A stretch of DNA of 55,936 bases from Astrothelium macrocarpum (taxonomy: Eukaryota; Ascomycota; Dothideomycetes; Trypetheliales; Trypetheliaceae), in assembly GCA_021030915.1 (NCBI GenBank), contig JAGEMR010000171.1, positions 1 to 55,936 of the forward strand, in the 5' to 3' direction. This document shows, piece after piece, positions 1-10,433 of the stretch (positions are counted from its first letter, which is position 1; the number at the start of each line of letters is the position of its first letter). The notes under the pieces are model-generated. The model saw nothing but the letters and a program-made list of their open reading frames with translations, ran no database searches and was not told the DNA's origin. The position numbers and the translations under genes are program-made.

Positions 1-1190
1 AAAGAATAAAATAATAATTTTTTATATATTATTATATTCATTATATTTTTTATAATTATTAAATATGAATTATTTTTTATTTTTAAAAAAGATATATTTA
101 TATTAGATCGAAATTTTGATATATAATTAGATCAATTATATTATAAAAATCAAATTTTTATTAATTTTTATTAATATATTTAAAATATTAATTATAAAAA
201 ATCAAATTTTAGAAAATTTTAAAAATATTAGATTTATTTTTTTTAATTCATAAATAATTTTGAATAAATTAAATATTTGATTAAAAATTTTATTAGAATT
301 ATTTTTTTAAAAAATATTTTAAAAATTCAAAATATTAAAGAATATTAAAAAATTTGAATTTTAATTTATATTAATTTTTAAAAAATTTATCGATTTTTAA
401 AAAAATTCGTCAATTAGATTTATTAAAATATTAAAAATTTTTATTAAAAATATATAAATGATGATATGTTAATTTGAAATTATGAAAATATGAATTGAAA
501 AATTTGAAATAATAAATATAGTTTATATAAAACGTAAAATACGTAAAAAAAAATGTTTATAAATAAATAGAATTTTAAATAAAAAAAAAATTCAAAAATT
601 AGATATCATAAAAATTGATAATATGAAATCTAAATATTTGAATATTAATGAAAATGATAGAATAGAAAATAATATTATTCATCAAAAACGTTATAAAAAT
701 TGCGGAAAGATTGGGTATAATATCAGAATATATAAAAATGATAAAAAAAAAAATTCTGAATCAAATACAAATAATATAGATAAAATTTCTGATAATGGTA
801 TTGAATAATTGATAATTTTTTGATTGAGGTGGTAATTTTTTTGGTATTCGTGTTCCATTCGCTTGTATGTTCCGCTCGCTTGTGGAATACGTTATAAATA
901 TAATATTCAATACTTATAAAATATGAACTTTCATATTATATTATATCTACTTATATCTGTTTAAATTAGTTTATACAGCTTTCTATTTAAATTTATTTAA
1001 ATTATTTGAATTATTTAATATTATTTAAATATTTATTTTTATTAAATAATTGAATATATCTCAATTAATATTATAAAATTTCAATTTTTTATATCAATAA
1101 TTAAAAATACATATATAATTCTATATCATATTATAATTTGAAATTAAATCTATTTATGATTGTAGAGATATTTAAATTTAAATAAATCTA
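1..1190. mobile_element. AT-rich block with RIP-decayed DNA transposon
   Basis: Almost pure A/T sequence that switches abruptly to ordinary composition at about 1195. The only recognisable coding remnant is at 623-808 on the plus strand, where a degenerate zinc-knuckle-like stretch (CGKIGYNIRIYK) is followed by an acidic, Ser/Asn-rich tail. That arrangement matches the C-terminal end of fungal pogo/Fot-type transposases, whose knuckle is normally C-x2-C-x4-H-x4-C; here the expected Cys and His are Tyr or other residues, as C-to-T change would produce. Around 845-890 two copies of CGCTTGT lie in a short GC-richer patch that could be the terminal or subterminal repeat. The upstream end is outside the window. 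The composition is seen directly; the transposon family is inference. Confidence 0.6.
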
Positions 1191-1552
1191 ATAAAACGTG
1201 CAAAGTGGCGGGCCGTGCGAAAGGTGGCCGATACTCCTAATTTCAACACTGCCGGGGTAGACCAACGTCCTCCATCACATGTGATTGTGTCCCTGTAAAC
1301 GGCGTTGAGTCGCTGACTGCCTCGGGAAGAGCGAACTTTGCCATGCTCAGTGGGCTCACCCAATGCCCATGTCTGTCAACCCTCGAGCCTATTTTCTTAG
1401 CTTGCAAGCATGCTTTTCCCAATGCAGAAATACGAGAATGCGGTGGGACAGTGAAGTAGCTTCTACCGATGAAGGAAGTATAACAGGTAAGAAAATCGCG
1501 TACGAGCCTATGCCAAGCCGTGCGACAAGACTTTTCAGTTCCAACCTGCAAG

Positions 1553-3737
1553 ATGTTGTTGTTGCCCATTTCTCTCTTTTTTGTAGCACTTGCCTTGGCT
1601 GCGCCTCACACAACTAATAAGCGACAGCTAAGCGGGATCTTGTCTGGTCTGGAAGGTATCATTGGGCAAAATGCATCCTTCGGTACGTTCCGTATTAAAT
1701 AACAAGTATTCTCAGGATCTAACATACTTCAGATTACATTATCGTGGGAGGCGGAACTGGCGGCCTGACAATCGCAGAGCGGCTTGCTGAAGATTCTCAG
1801 TCTACTGTTGCAGTTGTCGAAGCTGGTAAATTAAATCTTATTTGAGAGTTTCGCGGATGATCCGGGAAGACTAAGACGTCTAGGCCTGGTTTATGAGGTT
1901 ACTGACCCATTACTGGCCACCACCCCAAGTGGCGATGTCATCTTCTGTGGAAGCGATCCAGAGGATAACGATCCGGCGGTTGATTGGAGTTTCTTCACAC
2001 AACCACAGAAAGGGGCAAATGGTCGTAGTACGCATTACGCTCGCGGATTGTGCCTCGGCGGAACGTAAGAACAGTTTCTTGCTTGTCTTTCTCGTGCTCA
2101 CGCAAGCTCTACAGTTCTGCAAGAAATTTCATGATATATCAGCGGGGTACCAAGCAATCTTATCAGAAGTGGGCGGATGAGGTCGATGACCAAAGTTATA
2201 CGTGGGACAACATCTTCCCTTATTTCCAGAAAAGTGTCGATTTCACGCCACCAAACACGGTTAAGCGAGACCCAAATGCATCTGCAGAGTATAACGCTGC
2301 CGCCTTTAGTGCTACCGGCGGGCCTCTTTCTGTCTCTTACGCAAATTGGGCGCAGCCTTTCAGCTCTTATATGGAGGGAGCCTTGAACGAGATAGGAATC
2401 GCAACTACTGAGGACTTCAATAGCGGCGAGATTTTAGGCGCTCAATACTGTTCATCGACCATTGACCCGGCTAACGAGAATCGTGAAACGTCCCAGACTT
2501 CTTTCCTGAACGCAGCTGCCGAATTCTCCAATTTGAAGGTATATCCGGCAACGCAAGGTCAAAAGGTTTTATTCGATGCGAACAAGAAAGCAACTGGGGT
2601 TCAAGTTGCATCGGCCGGTCTGCCGTGGATTTTGTCGGCAAACAAAGAGGTCATTATCTCCGCAGGTGCTTTCCAGTCACCTCAGTTGTTAATGCTTTCT
2701 GGGATTGGGCCTGCAGATCAGCTTCAAAGTCTTGGGATACCCGTTCTTGCGGATCGCCTAGGGGTGGGGCAGAACATGGTGAGCAACTCCTAGATCGGGA
2801 GGTCCTCAACTACGACTGCGATTGACTGATTTTGAACAGACAGATCATGTGTTTTTCGGCCCATCTTATCGTGTCACTGTCAATGGACTCACGAAGCTTG
2901 CTAGGGTAAGTCATCATTGTAGCTTATGCTACGGTTGCAACAACTCAAGTTCCTTTAGGACCCAGTCTATTTGGCTACCGAATATGCCAATTACCAAACG
3001 CAAAGCGGGCCGCTCACGAACCCCATTGCAGATTTCCTAGGATGGGAGAAAGTACCTGACTCGCTTCGCCAAAATTTCACCCCCGAAACTCAAGCTGCAC
3101 TAACCCAATTTCCTCCGGACTGGCCAGAGCTCGAATACATTTCGGGTGCTGGCTACGTTGGGGATTTTGGCGATCTTCTTTTGGATCAACCGAGTGATGG
3201 CTACGAATACGCTACGATATTAGGGACACTCGTTGCACCGCTTTCACGTGGAACGGTCACTTTGAACTCTTCAAGCGTCGCCGATCTTCCCCTGATCGAC
3301 CCAGCTTGGTTGACTGGTATGTATTTTTCATGTTTTTGGCATCTAGGAATCCTCACTCATTCCGACTACTAGATCCAACAGACCAGGAACTCGCGGTTGC
3401 AGTGTACAAGCGCGTCCGAGCTGCGTTTGCTTCGGAGTATATGCAGCAGATTGTGATTGGAGACGAGTATTTCCCGGGACCCGCAGTACAGTCGGATGCT
3501 GACATTTTGAATACCATCCGAAACACAGTTCAGACTGTATGGCATGCAAGTGTCACATGCCGTATGGGCCGCGTTGATGACCCGAATGCCGTTGTTGACA
3601 GCAAGGCTAGAGTAATAGGTGTAACGGGTCTTCGGGTGGTTGATGCTAGCTCATTCGCATTACTGCCCCCAGGGCACCCTCAAAGCACAGTCTATATGTT
3701 GGCAGAGAAGATTGCGGACGATATCAAGAGTGGATGA
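1553..3737 (+). CDS. Secreted GMC-family FAD oxidoreductase (aryl-alcohol oxidase/glucose oxidase-like)
   Basis: Seven exons: 1553-1682, 1733-1825, 1884-2064, 2115-2778, 2840-2905, 2959-3316 and 3373-3737, giving 618 residues. All junctions are GT-AG and keep frame. The ATG at 1553 opens a signal peptide (MLLLPISLFFVALALA) followed by a Lys-Arg site near residue 24. The FAD-binding Rossmann motif (DYIIVGGGTGG) starts near residue 44, and the GMC signature GLCLGGT spans the exon 3/4 junction. The C-terminal domain carries both expected catalytic bases, His555 (WHASVTCRMG) and His599 (PPGHPQS). Family knowledge: such enzymes oxidise alcohols or sugars with FAD, often passing electrons to O2 to make H2O2. 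Substrate cannot be read from the sequence. It lies about 360 bp from the AT-rich block and converges on the peroxygenase gene. Confidence 0.92.
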
Positions 3738-4041
3738 ACGGAGTCACTGCTATAGCTCTGCGCAGTATTTTATTTCCAATTCCGTCGTGCGCTTGGGCCA
3801 AGCACTGAATTGGGGAATCTGAGCGGCATCTAATGCAAGATTTGACGCTCATGAGAAGCGTCGGAGTGAAACATGTGCAGTGGTCTCTTTTACGTCAATC
3901 ATAGTTTCGCCTAAAAAGTGCTCATCCACCAAAGCAAATAATCTCAAGGATGTCTCAGCTTTCAGAACAAACAGAGCACTCGTCGACGGCACAAAGCATC
4001 GCAGTACTGAGAATGAATGTGTACAGCCTTGCTAGCAACGA
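3738..4041. other. Intergenic, no gene seen
   Basis: Short gap between the GMC gene and the first MITE copy. No open frame or motif that I recognise; it holds the 3' region of the GMC gene and, beyond the MITE, that of the convergent peroxygenase gene. Confidence 0.5.
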
Positions 4042-4273
4042 CACCAGGGGTTGCAATAGGAAATGTCACCCGCGACCGCGAAAGATATAATCGCCGCACA
4101 CTTTATGGAGGGGTCCTCAATAATAAAAACCAAAAAAAGTCTCAAGAGATAGTCCTTGTTCAATTACTGACAGGCACTAATAGCGTGAAATGGTATGAGG
4201 TCTTCTCTATGAAGTCTGCGGCGATGATACGCATCGCGGTTGCGGGTGACATTTCTTGTTGCGACCGCTGGTG
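4042..4273. mobile_element. Hairpin MITE, copy A (behind the peroxygenase stop codon)
   Basis: A 232-bp element bounded by CACCAG and CTGGTG with about 57 bp of imperfect terminal inverted repeat (shared inner blocks AAATGTCACCCGC and TCGCCGCA). The 4-bp flanks are ACGA and ACGG, which fits a 4-bp target duplication with one later change. The duplication ends five bases before the TAG at 4282-4284 of the minus-strand peroxygenase gene, so this copy forms part of that gene's 3' region. No coding capacity. Same orientation as copies B and C. Confidence 0.85.
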
Positions 4274-4281
4274 ACGGGATA

Positions 4282-6110
4282 CTACGTGACAGGGATAGGA
4301 CATCCAAGATTCGTGAATGCCTCTCCACCAATAGCAGTCAGTGCTGCTTGCAGAGCTTGAACACTTGGCTGTATCACACCATTCAAGCTCGATGGAATAG
4401 GGCCAGCCACTAATTGATACAGAAAACAAGCGAAATCCGATGGGGATGCGGCTGTGAGATTTCCTCCTTGAACATACGGCGGAAAATCGATGCCCACGAA
4501 GGAGCCATTGACATTACCACCAATTCCAACAGGATACATCCCGTACATCTCGAAAATCTGAGTCGCAACGTCAATGAGCGAGTAAGGCGTGGCGCGATTG
4601 GTCCAGTTTGCAGGAATTTGCTCTGGAACGTGCGACCAGCTACCGTTGGAGTTCTGTTGGGCACCGAAACTTCACGAGATTAGCAAGTTGCAAAGCCGTC
4701 AAAAGTTTCGATAGTATCACCAGCCCATGGCATAAGAAATGTCGCCCACGACCTCAAAAGATTCAATTCGCCGCAGGCCTCGTCGAGAGATTCTCAACAA
4801 AAGTAGGCAAGAATATCTTAGAATTTATTTTTCGATGAATCATTGGCAGATTATTTGCGGATTATAATCATTTAGAATGGTATGAGGTCCTCCCGACGAG
4901 ACCTGCGGCGAATTATGCCTTTCGGTCGCGGGTGACATTTCTTATACCATGGGCTGGTGGTATCAAGGACAGAACTTACAATGAGGCGGTATTCTGGAGA
5001 TTCGGCTGATAATCTTCTGTGCCAGAGGGAAATAACTCGTATATAAAAGAGGCGGCACCGTGTGTAAAGAGACCGAGCGGACCGAAGAACCTGGGCGAGT
5101 TAGTTGACTCCACCAAGTTGCATCTACTGAATACTCACATTTGTGGGTTTTCTACTCGGCTTTGCTGATATCGTTGGAACCTGTATAGTGCGAGGCCGTC
5201 CAGGTCAAAGTTTCCGCCTGTCGTCTCAGCCATCATGCCAAACAAAGTTCCGTTGAAGGAGAAATCGTCGCCACTGCCAAGGAAATAGTCGTCCCTCGTC
5301 AGTGAAGTATCGGCTTCGAACTTGTTGTGCCCATCAAGACCCGGTTGACTGCCAGTCAAAGTCGGATTGATAGATGTACGTGTCGTTGCATCACAGCCAA
5401 TCGAGAGTTTTTTTGTCACATAGTCGCCATCGGCGATGAAAATAGAGAATACAGCAAGGAAATTGGCAAGATCATAGCCCATATTATATACGTTTTGAAC
5501 TGCATCGACGAGCTCGGTGTAGTTCGTGATGCCGTCACGGGCAATGAAGCCATCTACCGTCTATCAGCAAAGTTCATGCATATTAATTCATCTTTTCGCT
5601 CTTACGATTGGCGGCAGCATTTAGTCCGGGGCATGGTCCACGAATATCTTGGTCCGTTGGAGCGATAAATTGGTGGGCATCATCTCCAATGGCTGGGACT
5701 AGATAACCACCCAAACCCGTGCCAGGCACACCATTCTTTGCTCCGCCGTATGGGCTGAATTGAAGACACTGTTAGAGGTGCTCTTTGTGGTGCAATAGAA
5801 TATCAAATAACCCTGCTTACAATTCATCAGTAACAGGAGCTGCGTCAACATGGTTCGGGTTGAATGGGCAAGTATCGGGTCCGCCTGGCTGTCCACCGCC
5901 ACTCTAAGCCGTATTAGCAAAGCTGACTGTGTTTGAGCTTCTTCTTGGAAATCGATTTGTCAAAGGTAATTATATCCGAGCTGGCGAAGATACAGCACTT
6001 ACCTGTTGGCGCTTTAGGAGATGGACATTCTTGACGTCTTTTTGCTGCGCAACAAACGAATACGACGATCCTAAGCCCACAAGGCAATATGTAATTAGGG
6101 CTGTCCTCAT
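4282..6110 (-). CDS. Secreted heme-thiolate peroxidase/peroxygenase (Peroxidase_2 family)
   Basis: Six exons read on the minus strand: 6110-6003, 5903-5821, 5754-5606, 5553-5139, 5090-4980 and 4669-4282; 417 residues. The N-terminus is a signal peptide ending in a Kex2-like KR at 33-34. The heme-ligating Cys lies in GPCPGLNAAANHG (Cys about 105). The acid-base region is HNKFEADTSLTRDDY (E-A-D at about 193-195, with E-G-D or E-H-D usual), followed by FSFNGTLF. Family members (chloroperoxidase, unspecific peroxygenase) use H2O2 to halogenate or oxygenate organic substrates outside the cell. At 417 residues it is longer than most described members. Intron 5 (4670-4979) uses an AAG acceptor and contains a whole MITE; without the insert it would be 64 nt. 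Flanked by two GMC oxidase genes that may supply H2O2. Confidence 0.9.
4718..4959. mobile_element. Hairpin MITE, copy B (inside intron 5 of the peroxygenase gene)
   Basis: A 242-bp element with the same CACCAG...CTGGTG ends and long inverted repeats as copy A. It is flanked by a perfect 4-bp duplication GTAT (4714-4717 and 4960-4963). It sits wholly within intron 5 of the minus-strand peroxygenase gene and explains why that intron is 310 nt rather than about 64 nt. The middle (TTTAGAATGGTATG) matches copies A and C, showing the same orientation. Confidence 0.92.
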
Positions 6111-6714
6111 ATTGTTACAACAGCGGATTCGCTATGGGGCTTCGGTGGTTGGCTTACTTTTTCGGCTGAGGGCAGTTGGCCTCTAACGTTCTTTAAAGAG
6201 TAAGTGCACCTATGGGCGGCGTCAGAACCGAGTCTTTCCAACAAGCACATGCCTTTCAAATTTACAGTCGCCGAGATGGTGTCTTTAGAAGCGCAAACTC
6301 GAGCGCGCCGATCGAGTTAGTACGGATGCCGGATTCGGAGAATTGGCTGAAAACAGTCAGCCGCTAGGGCCGCTAATGCACTGATCTCCTGGAAGTGGGG
6401 TTGGTCACATCCCTTAGTTGCGGTGCTGTGATGTTTCTGCATTCCCACCTTGATTCTCAGAGAAAGATGGGCATGCCAAAATCTACTAGCAGGGAAAATT
6501 CCAAGTACTATTCGACTTCTCACATGCGAGAAGCCTCGGCAACCCCTTATGCTCGTCCAGAAGATGCTTGGGTGAGATGCAAGAAGGCAAGTTGAGATCC
6601 ATGAATAGGGACATATTTACCCCAGATTATCCTTAGTGGCCTTCTTCGCCGTTTTTTTTTTTAATTTCCATGGTTGCGGCAGGCTACGGGAGGATCCCTT
6701 AGCACAGCCACAGA
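6111..6714. promoter_or_regulatory. Shared divergent upstream region of peroxygenase and second GMC gene
   Basis: About 600 bp between the divergent starts at 6110 (minus) and 6715 (plus). It includes a T-rich run (about 6651-6663) some 50 bp before the GMC start. No coding frame is credible. A common 5' region would allow the two genes to be co-regulated; I see no defined operator. Confidence 0.45.
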
Positions 6715-8640
6715 ATGAGGCTGTTCACTTTCCTCTTAGCCACAACGGCGGTGCTTGCACATTCTGCCGTTGCAGCTCAACGTGAGAAAAGAGACTCGCA
6801 GTATGAGTACATTGTTGTAGGCAGTGGAGCCGGAGGAGGACCTCTTGCTTGCAGATTGGCAAGAGCAAATCACAGCGTCCTTCTAATCGAAGCCGGAAAT
6901 GATCAAGGCGGCAATGCCAACATCTCAGTTCCTGGTTACCAAGGAGTCGTTACGCAAGACAAGAAGCTAAGATGGGATATCTTTGTCAATCATTATCAAG
7001 ATCAAACTCGTGCACGAAGTGATCCTAAATATACCTACGAGATAGGTCCATACGAATATTATGTCGGTTCAGATCCACCCGCCAATGCGACAGATGCGAC
7101 CCCCTTGGGAATCCTGTATCCACGAGCTGGAACCCTCGGTGGCTGCATCACCCACAATGCTCTCATCTGGATTACCCCACATGCGAGCGATTGGGATAAT
7201 ATCAATCAGATAACTGGCGACGATTCTTGGGCCGCCACCAATATGCAGCAATACCTGGAGAAGGTGTACGAATGGCTGCCAACTGAGCCGACAGACCCCA
7301 CGATTATAACCACGGACACTATGCTGGCACAGCATCTTGTTGGCGGTGCTGCCGTTGAGGGTATCGGGCCGGATCCTCTCGATGCTTTGACAGGTCTTGG
7401 CAATCTCTTGCTCAATGATCCGAATAGCCAAGTCAATTCGGCGCGTGACTCGACCGAAGGCTTTTTTCAGATCCCATTGATCATGAAGGCTGGCACTCGT
7501 ACCGCGGTTCGTGAATACATTGATGCCACTGTTCAGGCTGGCTATCCGCTCACGGTCCAAACAAATTCTTTTGTCACGAAGATTGACTTTGACACTACGG
7601 GGGAGACACCAATGGCAACAGGTGTTCAGTTCCTCAACGGTGAGTATCTCTACCGAGCCAGTCCGCTCAGCGGCGGAACCGGTACTCCAAACTCGGCGAC
7701 GGCTAGTAAAGAAGTCATCATTTCGGGTGGCACTTTCAATACTCCCCAACTCCTTAAACTTAGCGGTATCGGCCCTGTTGATGAATTGAACTCGTTCAAT
7801 ATCACGACAATTAGCAATCTCCCAGGTGTCGGCACCAACATGCAAGATCGTTACGAAATCCCCGTGAATGTCATTCACAATAACACATTCTCTATTCTTA
7901 ATGGATGTTACTTTGATGGCAAACCACACGATGAGTGTCTTACTAAATGGGAGGATAACCCCTACATCCTCGCCCAACGTGGCGCGTATGCAACCAATGG
8001 TCTTGCAGCTGCCATGGCTGTCCGCTCTAATTACGCAGTGAATTCCGATATCGATCTTTACATCTTCGGTGGACCGGTCGATTTTACAGGGTACTTCCCT
8101 CAATGGGCCGATGCTGCCGTCCACGATCACAAGCACTTCTCGTGGTACACATTGAAAGCGCATACACACAACACAGCCGGTACCGTTCAGCTGAAGACCG
8201 CGGATCCACTTGACACCCCACTAATCAATTTCAATTATTTCGATACCGGTACGACGGTGGGTGGCGTAGATCAATTGGATCTCGATGCTATGATTCAAGC
8301 TATCAACATGTCGCGGCAAGCGTTGACTGACTACTATGAATACTCTATCCTCGGCGGAGATGCTTTCATCGAGGAGAATCCGGGACCAGATGTTCAATCC
8401 GATGAGGACATTGGACAGTATATAAAAGACCGAGCATGGGGTCATCATGCTAGCTGTTCGTGCGCCATTGGTGCTGACGATAATCCAAACGCCGTGTTGG
8501 ACTCGCAATTTAGGGTCCGAGGTGTTCAAAATTTGAGGGTTGTAGATGCCAGTGTGTTCCCTCAAATTCCAGGCATTTTCATTCAGGCTCCGATTTTCAT
8601 GATTAGTGAGAAGGCGGCAGACGTTATTCTGAATGGATAA
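6715..8640 (+). CDS. Secreted GMC-family FAD oxidoreductase, intronless
   Basis: A single 641-residue frame from the ATG at 6715. A signal peptide occupies the first 20 or so residues, followed by a dibasic KR near 25-26. The FAD-binding motif YIVVGSGAGGGPLACRLA starts near residue 32, and the second GMC motif PRAGTLGGCITHNALI follows near 136. Near the C-terminus the first catalytic His is present (GHHASCSC, His577/578). The position of the second base, His599 in the neighbouring GMC protein, is Phe622 here (IPGIFIQAP). GMC proteins with this variant exist as a fungal group, so it need not mean loss of activity, but the mechanism may differ. Likely an extracellular oxidase or dehydrogenase of unknown substrate, divergent from the peroxygenase gene. 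Confidence 0.9.
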   Translation: MRLFTFLLATTAVLAHSAVAAQREKRDSQYEYIVVGSGAGGGPLACRLARANHSVLLIEAGNDQGGNANISVPGYQGVVTQDKKLRWDIFVNHYQDQTRARSDPKYTYEIGPYEYYVGSDPPANATDATPLGILYPRAGTLGGCITHNALIWITPHASDWDNINQITGDDSWAATNMQQYLEKVYEWLPTEPTDPTIITTDTMLAQHLVGGAAVEGIGPDPLDALTGLGNLLLNDPNSQVNSARDSTEGFFQIPLIMKAGTRTAVREYIDATVQAGYPLTVQTNSFVTKIDFDTTGETPMATGVQFLNGEYLYRASPLSGGTGTPNSATASKEVIISGGTFNTPQLLKLSGIGPVDELNSFNITTISNLPGVGTNMQDRYEIPVNVIHNNTFSILNGCYFDGKPHDECLTKWEDNPYILAQRGAYATNGLAAAMAVRSNYAVNSDIDLYIFGGPVDFTGYFPQWADAAVHDHKHFSWYTLKAHTHNTAGTVQLKTADPLDTPLINFNYFDTGTTVGGVDQLDLDAMIQAINMSRQALTDYYEYSILGGDAFIEENPGPDVQSDEDIGQYIKDRAWGHHASCSCAIGADDNPNAVLDSQFRVRGVQNLRVVDASVFPQIPGIFIQAPIFMISEKAADVILNG

Positions 8641-9302
8641 TGCAGCATTAGACTTGACATCAAAAGAGGGCCAGCCTAAGGAAAGGGTCGTTTTTATTGG
8701 AGACGGTATGGATTAATATTTAATGAAAATGTATTTTGTATTTCCCCCCTTTGCACATACCCAAGTTTCGCTTCACAATGTGCTAGATTCCAATTGGAGA
8801 AACTCCAATACTTGCGTGCACGGGATTGGATTGTGGATTCTGCCAATGATTTGAGAATGACACTGCCCGAATTCATGCATGGATCGAGTGACGTCGATAA
8901 GCGACATCAAACATTTCGAAAACAATATATCTGAACCCAAGTTTTGCATAGTCGAATGCTGGTCGAGAAGCTCAAGGAGAAAGTTAAGATTGCGTCACCA
9001 GTGGATAAGCTAAGAAGTGTTACTTCTGAGGTTAGGGAAGATCTCAACACTGTCTCGACCAATCTCACGAATTAGACTTTTTATCCGAGAAATTATTTCG
9101 AGTCATCTCAATGATTATGATTGAGGGCCTTCTCAACTCATATTAAGTAGAATATATTTCTCGCTGTCTTCCACCAATTATTGCCCGTTCAGAATCATCT
9201 CAAAAGTGACATTTTTTTTTTTAGCTCAGGGGCTGGTGGCGTCCACCATGGAGCGGAGATATCAATGTATTTATTTACGCTGACCTCGATATTGCACGAC
9301 GC
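8641..9302. other. Intergenic, holds a decayed MITE
   Basis: 3' sequence of the GMC gene and of the convergent LYR-protein gene. Apart from the degenerate MITE at about 8996-9178 I see no gene. Confidence 0.5.
8996..9178. mobile_element. Degenerate MITE, probable copy D
   Basis: The left end begins CACCAGTGGAT, identical over 11 bases to copy C, and the next 17 bases match at roughly two thirds of positions with several C-to-T type changes. The right end (TTTCTCGCTG...CCAC) resembles the TTTCTTACTG...CCAC end of copy C. The middle is diverged and shorter, and no target duplication is clear. Confidence 0.4.
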
Positions 9303-10296
9303 TCAAAGTCTAGCATTGCCGGACTCTGCTATTGAGGCAGAATCATCTGGTAGCAATTTCTGCTGTGATCTTTCGTTCGCTTCCTCATCTGCCAGCTTCT
9401 GCTCCATAACGACGACATCGTGCATTTTCGCTGCCAGAATTGCATTCTTGACCTTCTCCTCATCACGAAGTCTTTTCAACATCCAAACCTGATTTCTCCA
9501 TTCATGCTGCCACTTGGGTTCTCCACTCACGTATCCTTGCCCGGCCAAGCTTCCAACGCGAAATCTGTTACGGATGATGTGATCCCATTGATCCTCCCAG
9601 TTTGCTATTTCAACCATGTCCCTTGCCTTTTCCTCTTGAAGTTGACGGTTGTCTCGCTGCTTGATCCGATGGCTGATCAAGAGACTGAGGTTACGAGGTT
9701 GTGGTTTTTTGAACCGGAGGAAGGGTATGTTGTTTGCAGATATGAGCCTAGGAACCACTCGAACCCCTTTCAGCTTCTCTTTAGGCAATGGACGATCGAG
9801 GACGGAGGGGCCGGTATGAAAAGGTCTTTCTGCAGCACTGGCTGCCTTGGTTCGCGAGTAGCGGTTTTGAACGGGTTGTTGTAGACGAAAGGGGACTTGG
9901 GAGAGGACCTCTCCAAGGTATGCTAGACTGCCTTCGTCTCCGATTGCAGCAGCATCGAGATGGTCTATAGCCTTTGATTATAGAATTAACAATAGATATT
10001 CCAGTTTGGATGGGTTTCGTACACGAAAGCCTGCGGTGAATGCATGTTTCAAAAGCCGCTCACTAGTCAACGAACGGTTGTCTTTAAACTTATTCCGAAT
10101 AACATTCTGTAAGAGACCATGTTGCTCATGTCCGAGAGCTAACGCAGAGGTTTGCTTGAGAAGTGCCCGATACAACGCGATGGCTATGCATGCCAGTGAG
10201 CAGCTGCGGTTATTGGTGGTGGGTAGAGAAAAAGCGAATTAACATACCAGCTGCACGATGTGGGCCATGGCGTTTAGGCACTAGGAAACGTGTCAT
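9303..10296 (-). CDS. LYR-motif protein, probably mitochondrial
   Basis: Three exons on the minus strand: 10296-10248, 10183-10023 and 9971-9303; 292 residues. The first exon codes for a short basic N-terminus suited to mitochondrial import. The LYR signature follows across the first intron (A-L-Y-R-A-L-L-K, residues 19-26), with a downstream basic helix and an F near residue 65, as in Complex1_LYR domains. Family members bind the mitochondrial acyl carrier protein and help assemble respiratory complexes, Fe-S clusters or mitoribosomes. The long charged C-terminal part (GYVSGEPKWQHEW, Lys/Glu-rich helices) resembles the fungal Cup1-like LYR group, a tentative match from memory. The start was chosen because only the ATG at 10296 stays in frame across intron 1. 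Confidence 0.8.
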
Positions 10297-10433
10297 CAAC
10301 TTTCATAAGCCATCGACTTCTGAATTGTGAGATGATTGCACTTCTTGAGAAAAGAAAACGCGCAGTACGAAGTCGCGTGCTTCATCATCACGTGGAAATG
10401 CAGGGTCCAGCCGTTTAGACTAAGGTAGGTAGG

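Noticed and set aside
7069..8169. A 366-codon open frame antisense to the second GMC gene
   Set aside because: Shadow of the real gene's codon pattern; no ATG-led domain, and the plus-strand GMC protein is complete and conserved.
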